A DNA stretch of 64,000 bases from Burkholderiales bacterium (GTDB lineage Bacteria; Pseudomonadota; Gammaproteobacteria; Burkholderiales; Burkholderiaceae_C), in the NCBI GenBank assembly GCA_028868895.1, contig JAGWTP010000001.1:1-64000 (forward strand), written 5' to 3'. Below the pieces are notes generated by a model. That model saw nothing but the letters and a program-made list of their open reading frames with translations, searched no databases and was not told the DNA's origin. Shown here in pieces: positions 1 through 9,773 of this stretch. Position 1 is the stretch's first letter. Every line of letters begins with the position of its first letter. The translations under genes and the position numbers were made by a program.

Positions 1-90
1 GGCGTCGGCGTAGTCGAACAGCAGCCGGGTCAGTGCGTCGTATCGGTAGAAAGTGTCGAATTGCGGCGTGGGGGTGGCGGGGTTGGTCAT
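1..90 (-). CDS. N-terminal fragment of an M14-family (zinc carboxypeptidase-like) protein, truncated by the window edge
   Basis: Reverse complement of 1-90 reads MTNPATPTPQFDTFYRYDALTRLLFDYADA with ATG at 90 and no stop to the edge; resembles the start of Burkholderiales M14 peptidases. Too short for the ORF track. Confidence 0.5.
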   Translation of the reverse strand, partial: MTNPATPTPQFDTFYRYDALTRLLFDYADA

Positions 91-364
91 GGGTGGGTGG
101 GGCGATGGACAGCCGTCGGCGGGCGGGTGCGCGCTGCACGAGGCAGCACGGCGGCAAGCCGCCAGTGTCGCAGCGCGCGCCGGCGCTGCCTATCGCGGCA
201 AACGCGCAGCCGCGCGCGGCGCGGCGCTTTCATAGAAGTTCGCGTTCTTCAATGGAGTAAAGGTCATGTCGCTCCACCGACTTCGAGGCGTCGTGGATGA
301 AGCATCTGATCGTGAGCGACCAGCCAACCGTCGCGCGGCTGGCGGATCGGCTTATGCGCAATGG

Positions 365-890
365 CCTTCGATTGCGCAAGGCCTGCTGTCGGTTCACGGC
401 CGTCGACTCGAAAGCCGCTGCGCGTGCATGGGTTGGCGGGGCAAGGGCGCGTGCGGGCAGGCTTGCGCGCTTCGCTGGAGCGGCCTTCGCTGCGCTGCGG
501 CTGCCCTCGGGTCGCAGGGCTCGTGGCCCCAGAGGCGCGCTCCAGCCTGCCCTCTCGCGCCCTTGTTGCAATGGTCTTGCCCTTCCGATGAAAAGCCCCA
601 ACGATGCCCGAGCGGCAGGCGTCACCCGGCGCGGGCGAATTCTGGGGCGGCGAGGAGCGCAGGGCCGAGGTCGGCGCGCGCAGCGCGCTTTGTTGTCTGA
701 CTCGCGGCGGTTGTTTGAACGCAGCGAACGCAAGTGAGCGCAGTGAGTTCGGCCGCGCGACCTCGGGCCGAGCACCGCAGCGCAGTCGTAGCGAAGCGAA
801 GACCGCCACAGCATGAGCCCGCGCCGGGTGGCGCCTGCCGCGACGCGCCGACCTCGCCGGGCGATGGGCAGGCAAAGCAGCGCGTCGGCT
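365..890. repeat. Putative dispersed non-coding intergenic repeat block
   Basis: All frames give Arg/Ala/Ser-rich low-complexity translations (e.g. LRSNNRRESDNKARCARRPRPCAPRRPR) typical of spurious ORFs over a recurring intergenic sequence in related genomes; internal inverted repeats at 833-887. Confidence 0.45.
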
Positions 891-918
891 CGCTCATTGG
901 ATTGAAAGAGAAACGGTA

Positions 919-1395
919 TCAAGAGACATCCGCACTTGGAGCGCGGAGTTCGTACAGCACATCCGGGCAGTGCTCTTCATTGGCCCGACCGTCGGTGAAC
1001 TCGATTGCGGAGAAACCGTGCCGTTCGTAGAACCTTCGTGCACCGACATTGGCTTGGAAGGTGTACAGACGGACGGGCCGCGCCAAGGTGCACATCGTAT
1101 GGGCCAGAAGCAAGGTGCCGATACCCTGGCCAACAAGGGCCGGATCGACTGCCATTTGGGTAACCCACGAGATCGCTTCGGATTGCTCCGTGGCCATGAC
1201 TGCCACGACCTTGCCCTGCAACTCGGCCACCATGACGCCGCCCGCTGGGACCAGGTGGCTCGCAACCCAATCACGCACCTCGTCGTCCGGATGGGCAGAC
1301 GGGGCATACGGCATGAACGCGGAGCGAGTGTCGATCAGAAGATCTGCAACTCGCGGCGCATCTGCAAGGGTGGCAACGCGCAGTGTTGCGTTCAT
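919..1395 (-). CDS. GNAT family N-acetyltransferase
   Basis: MNATLRVATLADAPRVADLLIDTR...MAVDPALVGQGIGTLLL...NVGARRFYERHGF; acetyl-CoA loop and C-terminal GNAT motif. Confidence 0.85.
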   Translation of the reverse strand: MNATLRVATLADAPRVADLLIDTRSAFMPYAPSAHPDDEVRDWVASHLVPAGGVMVAELQGKVVAVMATEQSEAISWVTQMAVDPALVGQGIGTLLLAHTMCTLARPVRLYTFQANVGARRFYERHGFSAIEFTDGRANEEHCPDVLYELRAPSADVS

Positions 1396-1633
1396 TGACG
1401 ACCCGACAAGAGTCCTTCGTGCATTTGGTGGAGTCGACCAGATCGCTTGCAGCCTGCCGCACCGCGCGCGGGTCGAACATCTGTTCATCATCAAGCAGGC
1501 CGTGGTTGCCATCGACTTCCTGGGCAGGTGGGTCGCGGAGTGTGGCTGCGAGTTCGATCTTCGCTCCAGCGTCGCTCCGCCGCCCTCGGCCTCGTCAGAG
1601 CCCCGACGCTCGCAAACATCAAGCCCTTGTTTC

Positions 1634-2071
1634 TCATGATGTCTCACGGCGCTCGGCCGCTGACGCGGGCAGGCCGAAGACGCGATCGAAGGCCCATGTG
1701 AACGCCACGGCATAGACGAAGAAGAACGCGAGGATGCCCAGGTCGGCCATGAAGGCGATGAGCAGCGAGGTTTGCATCCAGGCGGCCATGACGGGCACCA
1801 GGATCAGCACCAGCCCGCCTTCGAAGCCGACGCCATGGGCGATGCGCCTTGCGAACGAGCGACCTTTCACCGCCTGCTTCGATTCCCAACGTTCGAAGAG
1901 GGCGTTGAACAGGTAGTTCCACCCCAGTGCGATGGTCGACATGACCAGCGCGAGGGTCATGGCAGAACTCGGCGGCTGGCCAAAGACGAGGCTCAGCGCC
2001 GGGCCGACGATGGCCACCGCAATGGCCTCGTAGAGCAGGGCTTGAACGACGCGACGGGTTCTTGGAGTCAT
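1634..2071 (-). CDS. PACE-family (AceI-like) multidrug/biocide efflux transporter
   Basis: 145 aa, paired TM hairpins (RRVVQALLYEAIAVAIVGPALSLVFG; ALGWNYLFNALFERWE; EGGLVLILVPVMAAWM). Confidence 0.75.
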   Translation of the reverse strand: MTPRTRRVVQALLYEAIAVAIVGPALSLVFGQPPSSAMTLALVMSTIALGWNYLFNALFERWESKQAVKGRSFARRIAHGVGFEGGLVLILVPVMAAWMQTSLLIAFMADLGILAFFFVYAVAFTWAFDRVFGLPASAAERRETS

Positions 2072-2203
2072 GGTGTGGCTGCAGTATCGGGCCGGGGTGG
2101 AACATGGGCCCGAACGCCAGGACCTGGCGCCGGCGCAGTGCCGCGACGCAGCGTCTGGCGGATGAAGCCAGCCGCCGAAACACCGCTGCCCTTCACCCCG
2201 CCT

Positions 2204-4084
2204 TCACCCCGCCTTCACCCCGAGCTTGAACGCGATCATCGCGCGCAGCTTGTTCGGCACCACCGGCTTGATCAGCAGGTGGAAGTCGTGCTGCTGCGCG
2301 TCGCGGTCGTGGCCGGTCATCGTGCTGCCGGTCACCAGGATCGCGGGGGTCGCGGCGCCGAAGCGGCTGCGCAGCGCGTTGATCGCGTCGACGCCGGTGC
2401 AGCCGTCTTCGAGCCGGTAGTCGACGATCAGCAGGTCGGGCCGGACCTGCGCCGGGTCGCTGCGCTGCGCCCAGGCGCGGCTGGCGGCAACGCTGTCGAA
2501 CGACGCCACCTGCGCGCCCCAGCCCTGCAGCAAGACCTCGAGCCCGGCGCGCACCGCCGGTTCGTCTTCGACGATCACGATCAGCCGCCCGGCCAGCGTG
2601 ATGCCCGAGCGCGCCTTGCCCGGCACCGCGGCGGCGGGCGCGCGCGGCGCCTTGCCGCGTGGCAGTTCGAGCGTGAACACGGTGCCGCGGCCGGGCTGCG
2701 AGCACACCGCGAGCGGCGCCTTCATCAGATCCGCCAGACGCCTGACGATGGCCAGCCCCAGGCCGAGGCCCTTGCGCTGGTCGGGGCTGATGCGCTCGGT
2801 GTTGGGCACCTGGTAGAACTCGTCGAAGATGCGCGCCTGCTCGGCCTGGCCGATGCCGACGCCGCTGTCCCAGACCTGCAGCAGCACCCGGTCGCCGCGC
2901 TGGCGCGAGCTCACCAGCACCGAGCCGTCATTGGTGTAGCGGATCGCGTTGGAGACCAGGTTGCGCAGGATGCGCTCGACCAGCAGCGGATCGGCGTGGA
3001 CGACCCGCGCGCCGCCGCGCAGCCGCAACGCCAGCCCCTTCTCGAACGCGCTCGGCTCGAAGTGCAGGCGCAGCTTGCGCAGGATGTCGCCGACCTCGAA
3101 CGGCTCGGCGTGGACCTCGATGCCGCCGCTGTCGATGCGCGTGATGTCGAGCAGCTCGCTGAACAGCCCTTCGAGCGCGTCGACCGACTCGTTGATGCTG
3201 TTGACGAGCGAGGCCACTTCGGGCTGGTCGACGCCCGGGTTCGCGCCCGGGTTCGGACCCTGCTGCACGCGCTGGCGCAGCGCCTCGGCGAACAGCCCCA
3301 TCGCATGCAGCGGCTGGCGCAGGTCGTGGCTGGCGGCGGTGAAGAACTGGGTCTTCGCGCGGTTCGCGGTCTCGGCCTCGCGGCGCGCGCTGTCGGCCAC
3401 CAGCGTTTGCTCGCGCAGTTGCGCGGCCAGCGTGTCGGCCTGCAGCTTCAGGTCGATCGCGCGTTGCAGCGCCTGGCGGTAGCTGTTGGCCAGCACGGCG
3501 GTCAGGCTGATGATCAGCACCAGTTCGCCGGCCAGCTCGTAGTGGTAGCGATCGCCGACGCTGGCGATGCGCACCACCAACGGCAGCATCACCAGCGCCG
3601 CGAACGCGCGGTACAGGCCGGGCTGGGTCGCCTGGACCGGGATCGCGACGACGCAGAAGGTGTAGACGATGATGATCAGGCCGGTCTGCGCCAGGCCGCT
3701 GCGCTCCAGCCCGTTGCCTTGCGCGTAGAAGAGCCAGCCGGTCAGCCCCCACAGCGCGGCGGCCACCAGCGTGCCGCCGTTCGAGCGCAGGCGCCAGCGC
3801 TGCCAGTCGGCCACGGTGCGCTTGCCGGCGCGCTGGAAACGGTGCGTGATGAGGAGCCGCACCGCGCACATCAGCGCGAACGCCAGCCACCACGGCACCA
3901 GCAGCGTCAGCGGGGCGATGCCCCAGAACAGCAGCGTGACGACGCCCACGCCGGCAACGTAGCCGGCCAACGCTGCCGGCATGTAATCGTAGGTGCCTTG
4001 CACGACCTCGGCGAGCCGGGCGAGTGCCGGGCCGGGCGCGTCGGCGCCCGGCGGCGCGCGGTTCAGCGCGCCGTCTTGCGCCAT
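2204..4084 (-). CDS. Hybrid sensor histidine kinase with C-terminal receiver domain
   Basis: TM N-terminus, HisKA 'FFTAASHDLRQPLHAMGLF', HATPase 'RNLVSNAIRYTNDGSVLV', receiver 'IVIVEDEPAVRAGLEVLLQ...LLIVDYRLEDG'. Confidence 0.9.
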   Translation of the reverse strand: MAQDGALNRAPPGADAPGPALARLAEVVQGTYDYMPAALAGYVAGVGVVTLLFWGIAPLTLLVPWWLAFALMCAVRLLITHRFQRAGKRTVADWQRWRLRSNGGTLVAAALWGLTGWLFYAQGNGLERSGLAQTGLIIIVYTFCVVAIPVQATQPGLYRAFAALVMLPLVVRIASVGDRYHYELAGELVLIISLTAVLANSYRQALQRAIDLKLQADTLAAQLREQTLVADSARREAETANRAKTQFFTAASHDLRQPLHAMGLFAEALRQRVQQGPNPGANPGVDQPEVASLVNSINESVDALEGLFSELLDITRIDSGGIEVHAEPFEVGDILRKLRLHFEPSAFEKGLALRLRGGARVVHADPLLVERILRNLVSNAIRYTNDGSVLVSSRQRGDRVLLQVWDSGVGIGQAEQARIFDEFYQVPNTERISPDQRKGLGLGLAIVRRLADLMKAPLAVCSQPGRGTVFTLELPRGKAPRAPAAAVPGKARSGITLAGRLIVIVEDEPAVRAGLEVLLQGWGAQVASFDSVAASRAWAQRSDPAQVRPDLLIVDYRLEDGCTGVDAINALRSRFGAATPAILVTGSTMTGHDRDAQQHDFHLLIKPVVPNKLRAMIAFKLGVKAG

Positions 4085-4794
4085 GCCGACAGGCCACCCG
4101 GGTTCGACATCTGGCTCACCGCGAGCACGGCCTGCGTGCGCGAGCTGACGCCGAGCGCGCGCAGCACCGCCGCCACATGGTCCTTGACGGTCTCGACCGA
4201 GACGTTCAGCTCGCGCGCGATCAGCTTGTTGGGCTGGCCCTTGAGCAGCAGCGCGAGCACCTCGGTCTGGCGCGGTGTCAGGCCGAGCTCGGCCAGCGGC
4301 ACCGTCTGGGTGTGAAAGCCGCTGTCGTCATCGGGCTCCTCGCCCACCACCCGCAGCACGCTGGGCACGGTGTCGCCTTCGGGCTTGGTGGCGGGCTCGG
4401 AGCCCATCGTCATCGGCGGCACGTAGATGCCGCCCGACATCACCATGTGCAGCGCCTCGAACAGCGTTTCGTTGCTGGCACGCTTGGGCACGAAGCCCAT
4501 CGCGCCGGCATCGATCGCGCGGATCACGTCGCTGGTGCGCTCGGAGGCCGAGACCACCACCACCGGCAGCGCCGGGTACTGGGTGCGCAGCTCCGCGAGC
4601 ACGTCGAAGCCGTCGGCGTCACCCAGGTGCAGGTCGAGCAGCACGAGGTCGAAGTCGGCGTCGGCCTTGAGCGTGGCCCGCGCGGCGCGCGCGCTGGCCG
4701 CACCGACCACGGTGGTGTCGGTGCCCAGGCCCTCGATCACGGATTGCAGCGCCGCCAGGATCAGCGGGTGGTCGTCGATCAGCAACACCTTCAT
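4063..4794 (-). CDS. LuxR/NarL-family response regulator
   Basis: MKVLLIDDHPLILAALQ...LTPRQTEVLALLLKGQPNKLIARELNVSVETVKDHVAAVLRALGV. Confidence 0.92.
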   Translation of the reverse strand: MKVLLIDDHPLILAALQSVIEGLGTDTTVVGAASARAARATLKADADFDLVLLDLHLGDADGFDVLAELRTQYPALPVVVVSASERTSDVIRAIDAGAMGFVPKRASNETLFEALHMVMSGGIYVPPMTMGSEPATKPEGDTVPSVLRVVGEEPDDDSGFHTQTVPLAELGLTPRQTEVLALLLKGQPNKLIARELNVSVETVKDHVAAVLRALGVSSRTQAVLAVSQMSNPGGLSAWRKTAR

Positions 4795-4822
4795 GGTCGG
4801 CACCTTAGGCTTTGGGCCAGTT

Positions 4823-5275
4823 TCAGACGTAGCGCCGCGCCAGCGACTCGGCCACGCAGACCGGCTTGTCGGCGCCCTCGCGCTCCATCGTGACCTCGAC
4901 CGTGAGCTGCGCGCCGCCTTCGATCGGCTCGTACTTGACGAGCTTGAAGTGGCCGCGCAGGCGGCTGCCCGCGGGCACCGGCGCCGGAAAGCGCACCTTG
5001 CCCAGGCCATAGTTCACGCCCATGCGGGTGTCGCGCACCTCGAACGCCGAGGCGCTCATCTCGGGCAGCAGCGCGAGCGTCAGGAAGCCGTGCGCGATGG
5101 TCGTGCCGAACGGCCCTTTCGCGGCGCGCTCGGGGTCGGTGTGGATCCACTGGTGGTCGCCGGTGGCGGCGGCGAACAGGTCGATGCGTTGCTGGTCGAC
5201 GTCGATCCAGTCGCTGACGCCGACCTCCTGCCCGACGAGGGCCTGCAGGTCGGCGAGGTGTTCGAAACTTCTCAT
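4823..5275 (-). CDS. MaoC-family (R)-enoyl-CoA hydratase-like dehydratase
   Basis: MRSFEHLADLQALVGQEVGVSDWIDVDQQRIDLFAAATGDHQWIHTDPERA...TIAHGFLTL, MaoC hot-dog signature. Confidence 0.88.
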   Translation of the reverse strand: MRSFEHLADLQALVGQEVGVSDWIDVDQQRIDLFAAATGDHQWIHTDPERAAKGPFGTTIAHGFLTLALLPEMSASAFEVRDTRMGVNYGLGKVRFPAPVPAGSRLRGHFKLVKYEPIEGGAQLTVEVTMEREGADKPVCVAESLARRYV

Positions 5276-5337
5276 GGGTTGCTCACGGGTTGCAGCGCTT
5301 CGGTTGGAGGTTCGGTTGGGAGTGGGTAGCGGCCCGC

Positions 5338-5955
5338 TCAGGCGTCGAGCCACTGCGTCAGCGGCTGCCATTGTTCGAGGTCGCGCTCGAAGCGGCTCGA
5401 GGCGACGTCCCAGAGTGTCAGGCCGTGCGCGGCCAGGTGGACGTAGTTCTGGGTGTCACGCAGGAAGCCCAGCAGCGGCACCGCGAGCGTGCCGAGAAAG
5501 TCGCGCAACTGGTCGGTGGCCAGGCCGCCCTCGCGGGTGCGCACGCCGACGATCGCGATCTTGACCCGGCCACTGCGCTTGTGCGCGAGCAGCTGGCGCA
5601 CGAACTCGTGGGTGGCGTGGATGTCGAAGATGCTCGGCTGCAGCGGCACCAGCACCTGGTCGGCGAGCTTCATCGCTTCGTCCAGGCGCCGGCCGTGCAG
5701 GCCGGCAGGGGTGTCGAGCACCACGTGGGTCGTGCCCTTGGGCGGGCGCACGACCTCGTCGTGGGCGACCTCCCAGGCGCTGATCGGCGCCAGGCCCTGC
5801 GGGCGCAACGCCAGCCAGGTGCGCGCCGACTGCTGGCGGTCCAGGTCGCCGAGCATGACGGCGCGGCCGCGCGAGGCGAGGTAACCGGCGATGTTGGTGG
5901 CGAGCGTGGTCTTGCCCACGCCGCCTTTCGGATTGGCCACCACGATCACCGGCAT
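5338..5955 (-). CDS. ParA/Soj-family P-loop ATPase, no adjacent parB
   Basis: [27 protein letters not shown] deviant Walker [11 protein letters not shown] Walker B-like. Confidence 0.85.
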   Translation of the reverse strand: MPVIVVANPKGGVGKTTLATNIAGYLASRGRAVMLGDLDRQQSARTWLALRPQGLAPISAWEVAHDEVVRPPKGTTHVVLDTPAGLHGRRLDEAMKLADQVLVPLQPSIFDIHATHEFVRQLLAHKRSGRVKIAIVGVRTREGGLATDQLRDFLGTLAVPLLGFLRDTQNYVHLAAHGLTLWDVASSRFERDLEQWQPLTQWLDA

Positions 5956-6046
5956 GCACTGCTCCCGTCCTGCGCCGCGATTCGGCTTTCGGGTTATGTT
6001 AGCGGGCCGCTTCCCGGCGTCGCCATCGAGACTAACCAGCGCACCC

Positions 6047-6715
6047 ATGACCGCCTCACCGACCCCCGGCCCCGAGATCGTGGTGCTCACCGCCCACCCG
6101 CAGATGGAGCACTCGCGCCTGAACCGTCGGCTGATGCGCGCGGCGCGCGAGCTGGCCACCGGCGGCGCGGCGCCGACGATCGCGGTGCGCGATCTGTACG
6201 CGCTCTACCCCGACTACCTGATCGACACCGCCGCCGAGCAGGCGCTGCTGGCCTCGGCGCGGCTGATCGTCTGGCAGCACCCGATCCACTGGTACAGCAT
6301 GCCGGCGCTGATGAAGCTGTGGGTCGACGACGTGCTCGCGTTCGGCTGGGCCTACGGCCCGGGCGGTACCGCGCTGCGCGGCAAGGACCTGTGGCTCGTG
6401 GCGACCACCGGCGGGCCCGAGGAGTCGTACCACCCCGATGGCTACAACCGCTACTTCTTCGACGCCTTCTTGCCGCCCTACGAGCAGACCGCCCACCTGT
6501 GCGGCATGCGCTTCCTGCCGCCACTGCTGCTGCACGGCGCCCACCGCGCCGAGGAGGCCGAAGTCGCTGCGCACGTGGCGGTGTACGCGCAGCGCCTGGC
6601 GAGCTACCCGCGCTGGCCCGAACTCGACGAGCTGCTGTACGCGCTCAGCGTGCAGGTTCCCGAAGACGCGCGGCCCGACGACGCGCTGACGCCATCGCAG
6701 ACCGAGACCGCCTGA
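6047..6715 (+). CDS. kefF: NAD(P)H-dependent oxidoreductase, KefF-like
   Basis: Flavodoxin-like fold '[23 protein letters not shown]', '[31 protein letters not shown]'; overlaps kefC start. Confidence 0.8.
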   Translation: MTASPTPGPEIVVLTAHPQMEHSRLNRRLMRAARELATGGAAPTIAVRDLYALYPDYLIDTAAEQALLASARLIVWQHPIHWYSMPALMKLWVDDVLAFGWAYGPGGTALRGKDLWLVATTGGPEESYHPDGYNRYFFDAFLPPYEQTAHLCGMRFLPPLLLHGAHRAEEAEVAAHVAVYAQRLASYPRWPELDELLYALSVQVPEDARPDDALTPSQTETA

Positions 6716-8559
6716 TGGAAGCAAGCTCCTGGCTCACCGGCCCGCTCGTCTATCTCGGTGCCGCGGTGCTGGCGGTGCCGCTGGCCCGCTTCGTCGGCCT
6801 GGGATCGATCATCGGCTACCTCGGCGCGGGCATCCTGATCGGTCCGTGGGGGCTGCAGCTCGTCACCAACCCGAAAGACATGCTGCACTTCTCCGAGTTC
6901 GGCGTGGTGCTGATGCTGTTCCTGGTCGGCCTGGAGCTCGAGCCGCGCCGCCTGTGGTCACTGCGTTACGCGGTGTTCGGCTGGGGCAGCGCGCAGCTCG
7001 CCGGCTCGGCCGCGCTGATGGTCGGGGTGGGTGTGCTCGCCGGGCTGGACTGGCGGCTCGCGCTGGTCGCCGCGCTGGGCCTGGCGATGTCGTCCACCGC
7101 GATCGGCCTGGGCGTGCTGAACGAACGCGGCCTGATGAACACCACCTCGGGCCAGAGCGTGCTCAGCGTGGCGCTGCTGCAGGACGTGGCCGCGATCCCG
7201 ATCCTGGCGCTGCTGCCGCTGCTGGCCAGTGCGCAGGCCCACGGCCACGGCGGCGGCTGGCTCGGTGCGGCCAAGGCGCTCGGCGTGATCGCGATCATCG
7301 TCTTCGGCGGCCGGCTGCTGATCCGCCCGGCGTTGCGCTGGATCGCGCGCAGCGACACGCCCGAGATCTTCACCGCGGCGTCGCTGCTGCTGGTGGTGGC
7401 CACGGCGGCGCTGATGCAGACGGTCGGGCTGTCGATGGCGCTGGGCGCGTTTCTGGCCGGCGTGCTGCTGGCCGAGAGCGAATACCGGCGCGAACTGGAG
7501 ACCGACCTCGAGCCGTTCAAGGGCCTCCTGCTCGGCCTGTTCTTCATCGCCGTGGGCATGAGCATCGACTTCGCGGTGGTGCTCGGTTCACCGTGGGTGA
7601 TCGCCGCGGTCGTGCTCGGCTTCCTGTTGCTGAAGGCGTTCGTGCTGTGGGGCATGGGCCGCCTGATGCCATTGCCGCGGGCCGAGCGGCCGGTGTTCGT
7701 GATCCTGCTCGCGCAGGGCGGCGAGTTCGGCTTCGTCGTGTTCCAGACCGCCGCGCAGGCCGGCGTGATCGACGCCACCGTGTCGTCGCTGCTGGTCGCG
7801 GCGGTGGCGATCTCGATGCTGGTCACGCCGCTGCTGCTGGTGGCGGCCGACCGCTGGCTGATCCCGCTGCTGGCCGGTCAGACGCGGCGCACGCTCGACG
7901 AACTGCACGAGCCGCAGAACCAGGCGGTCATCATCGCCGGCTTCGGCCGCTACGGCCAGGTGGTGGGCCGCATGCTCTACGCCAACGGCATCCAGCCGAC
8001 CGTGCTCGACACCGACGCCGAGCAGATCGAGGCGATGCGCAAGTTCGGCTGGCGCGTGTACTACGGCGACGCGACCCGGCTGGACCTGATGCGCACCGCC
8101 GGCGCGGCCAGCGCGAAGATCCTGGTGCTGGCGATCGACGACGTGGTGCAAAGCGTCGAGGTCGCGAAGATGGTGCGCGAGAACTTCCCCGGGCTGACCA
8201 TCGTCGCGCGCGCGCGCAACGTGCGCCACTACTTCGACCTGCTCGACGCCGGCGTCACGCTGATCGAGCGCGAGACGCTCGACTCGGCGCTGATGAGCGC
8301 GCGCAGCGTGCTCGAACAGCTCGGCTGGGAGCGCCACCAGGCGCGCACGCTGGCGCTGCGCTTTCGGCGCCACAACGTCGACCAGCTGCTGCAGATGGCG
8401 CCGCATCGCAAGGACGAAGCCCGGCTCATCGCGGCGGCCAAGCAGGGCCGCCAGCAACTCGAGGCCTTGTTCGCGCAGGAGCGCGACGAAGCGGCCACGC
8501 GCCAGGCGCGCGCCGGCTGGAGCGGCGAGGGCGAGGGCCGCGGCACGCCGCCGCGCTGA
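6715..8559 (+). CDS. kefC: Glutathione-regulated potassium-efflux system KefC-like antiporter
   Basis: Multi-TM CPA2 domain plus C-terminal RCK/TrkA-N domain 'QAVIIAGFGRYGQVVGRMLYANGIQPTVLDTDAEQIE'. Confidence 0.9.
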   Translation: MEASSWLTGPLVYLGAAVLAVPLARFVGLGSIIGYLGAGILIGPWGLQLVTNPKDMLHFSEFGVVLMLFLVGLELEPRRLWSLRYAVFGWGSAQLAGSAALMVGVGVLAGLDWRLALVAALGLAMSSTAIGLGVLNERGLMNTTSGQSVLSVALLQDVAAIPILALLPLLASAQAHGHGGGWLGAAKALGVIAIIVFGGRLLIRPALRWIARSDTPEIFTAASLLLVVATAALMQTVGLSMALGAFLAGVLLAESEYRRELETDLEPFKGLLLGLFFIAVGMSIDFAVVLGSPWVIAAVVLGFLLLKAFVLWGMGRLMPLPRAERPVFVILLAQGGEFGFVVFQTAAQAGVIDATVSSLLVAAVAISMLVTPLLLVAADRWLIPLLAGQTRRTLDELHEPQNQAVIIAGFGRYGQVVGRMLYANGIQPTVLDTDAEQIEAMRKFGWRVYYGDATRLDLMRTAGAASAKILVLAIDDVVQSVEVAKMVRENFPGLTIVARARNVRHYFDLLDAGVTLIERETLDSALMSARSVLEQLGWERHQARTLALRFRRHNVDQLLQMAPHRKDEARLIAAAKQGRQQLEALFAQERDEAATRQARAGWSGEGEGRGTPPR

Positions 8560-8595
8560 ACGAGCCGAGCGCGAAACCGGCGCGGCGACGCGCCG

Positions 8596-9171
8596 TCAGG
8601 CGATCCGGCAGGCCTCGTCGAAGGTCAGTCGCGGGCTGCGGCCAAAGAGCTTGCTCGGGTCGCCGTGGCCGAGATTGACGACGAAGTTGGTTTTGACGGT
8701 CGTGCCGGCCCAGAACGCGGCGTCGACCTTGGCGGCGTCGAAGCCGCTCATCGGCCCGCAGTCCAGGCCGAGCGCGCGCGCCGCCAGGATCAGGTAGCCG
8801 CCCTGCAAGCTGGAGTTGCGAAACGCGGTGGCGTCGATCATCGGCTGGTTGCCGACGAACCACGACCTGGCATCAGCGTGCGGGAACAACTGCGGCAGCT
8901 TCTCGTAGAACGCCATGTCCATGCCGACGATCACGGTCACCGGCGCCTGCCGGGTCTTGTCCTGATTGCCGGCCGACATGGCCGGGAGCAGCTTGTCCTT
9001 GGCCTCGCGCGAGGTCACGAAAATGAAGCGCGCCGGACTGCAGTTGGCCGAGGTCGGGCCCCATTTGAGCAGGTCGTAGAGCCGGTGCAGCGTGGCCTCG
9101 GGGACTGGTTCGGCCTTGAACCCGTTGTGAGTGCGGGCATGGTCGAAGAGCTGTTCGGTGGTGATGTTCAT
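8596..9171 (-). CDS. RutE/HadB-type nitroreductase family protein (malonic semialdehyde reductase-like)
   Basis: [31 protein letters not shown]...[13 protein letters not shown]. Confidence 0.8.
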   Translation of the reverse strand: MNITTEQLFDHARTHNGFKAEPVPEATLHRLYDLLKWGPTSANCSPARFIFVTSREAKDKLLPAMSAGNQDKTRQAPVTVIVGMDMAFYEKLPQLFPHADARSWFVGNQPMIDATAFRNSSLQGGYLILAARALGLDCGPMSGFDAAKVDAAFWAGTTVKTNFVVNLGHGDPSKLFGRSPRLTFDEACRIA

Positions 9172-9319
9172 GAGGTGGCGCTCGGGCGAGCCGCGGGTCG
9201 GTGAAGGAAACGGGATTCTGCAAGCTACGGTATGCCCGGGCGGCGCAAAATTCGTCGAGTCCGTTCGGTTGCACTGAAGGCCGCGCTGACGGCTGCACCG
9301 AACGATGCAGAATCCGGCG

Positions 9320-9751
9320 ATGTTCTCCCCCTCGCAGCACGACGTCCGGCGCTTCTTTTGCGACGCCTATCGCAAGCAGCGCGAGTCGCTGCCGCTGTCG
9401 CCGATCGAGGCCACCGCGGCCGACTGGATCAGCCAGCATCCCGAATACTTCGACGCACTCGCCGACCTCGACGCCGCGCTGGCGGCGGTCTACGAGGTCG
9501 AAGGCGGGCGCACCAATCCGTTCCTGCACCTGTCGATGCACTTGTCGATCAGCGAACAGATCGGCATCGACCAGCCCACCGGCATCAGGCAGGCGTTCGA
9601 GCTGCTGCGCCTGCGCCTGGGCTCGGCCCACGAGGCCCAGCACCAGGTGATGGAGTGCCTGGGCGAGATGGTCTGGGCCTCGCAGCGCAGCGGGCTGCCG
9701 CCGGACGGGCAACGCTACCTCGAGTGCGTGCGGCGGCGGGCGATGCGGTAG
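9320..9751 (+). CDS. DUF1841-type conserved protein
   Basis: [43 protein letters not shown]...[21 protein letters not shown]. Confidence 0.75.
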   Translation: MFSPSQHDVRRFFCDAYRKQRESLPLSPIEATAADWISQHPEYFDALADLDAALAAVYEVEGGRTNPFLHLSMHLSISEQIGIDQPTGIRQAFELLRLRLGSAHEAQHQVMECLGEMVWASQRSGLPPDGQRYLECVRRRAMR

Positions 9752-9773
9752 CGATCCGCGAACCACGCCGCGC

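Noticed and set aside
1772-4315. 847-aa plus-strand ORF
   Set aside because: Antisense shadow of the histidine kinase and regulator genes; His/Arg/Gln-rich translation with no domain, typical of high-GC codon bias.
5338-5955. ParABS plasmid-partition locus
   Set aside because: Only a ParA-like ATPase; no ParB or parS-like repeats nearby, so an orphan ATPase is more likely.
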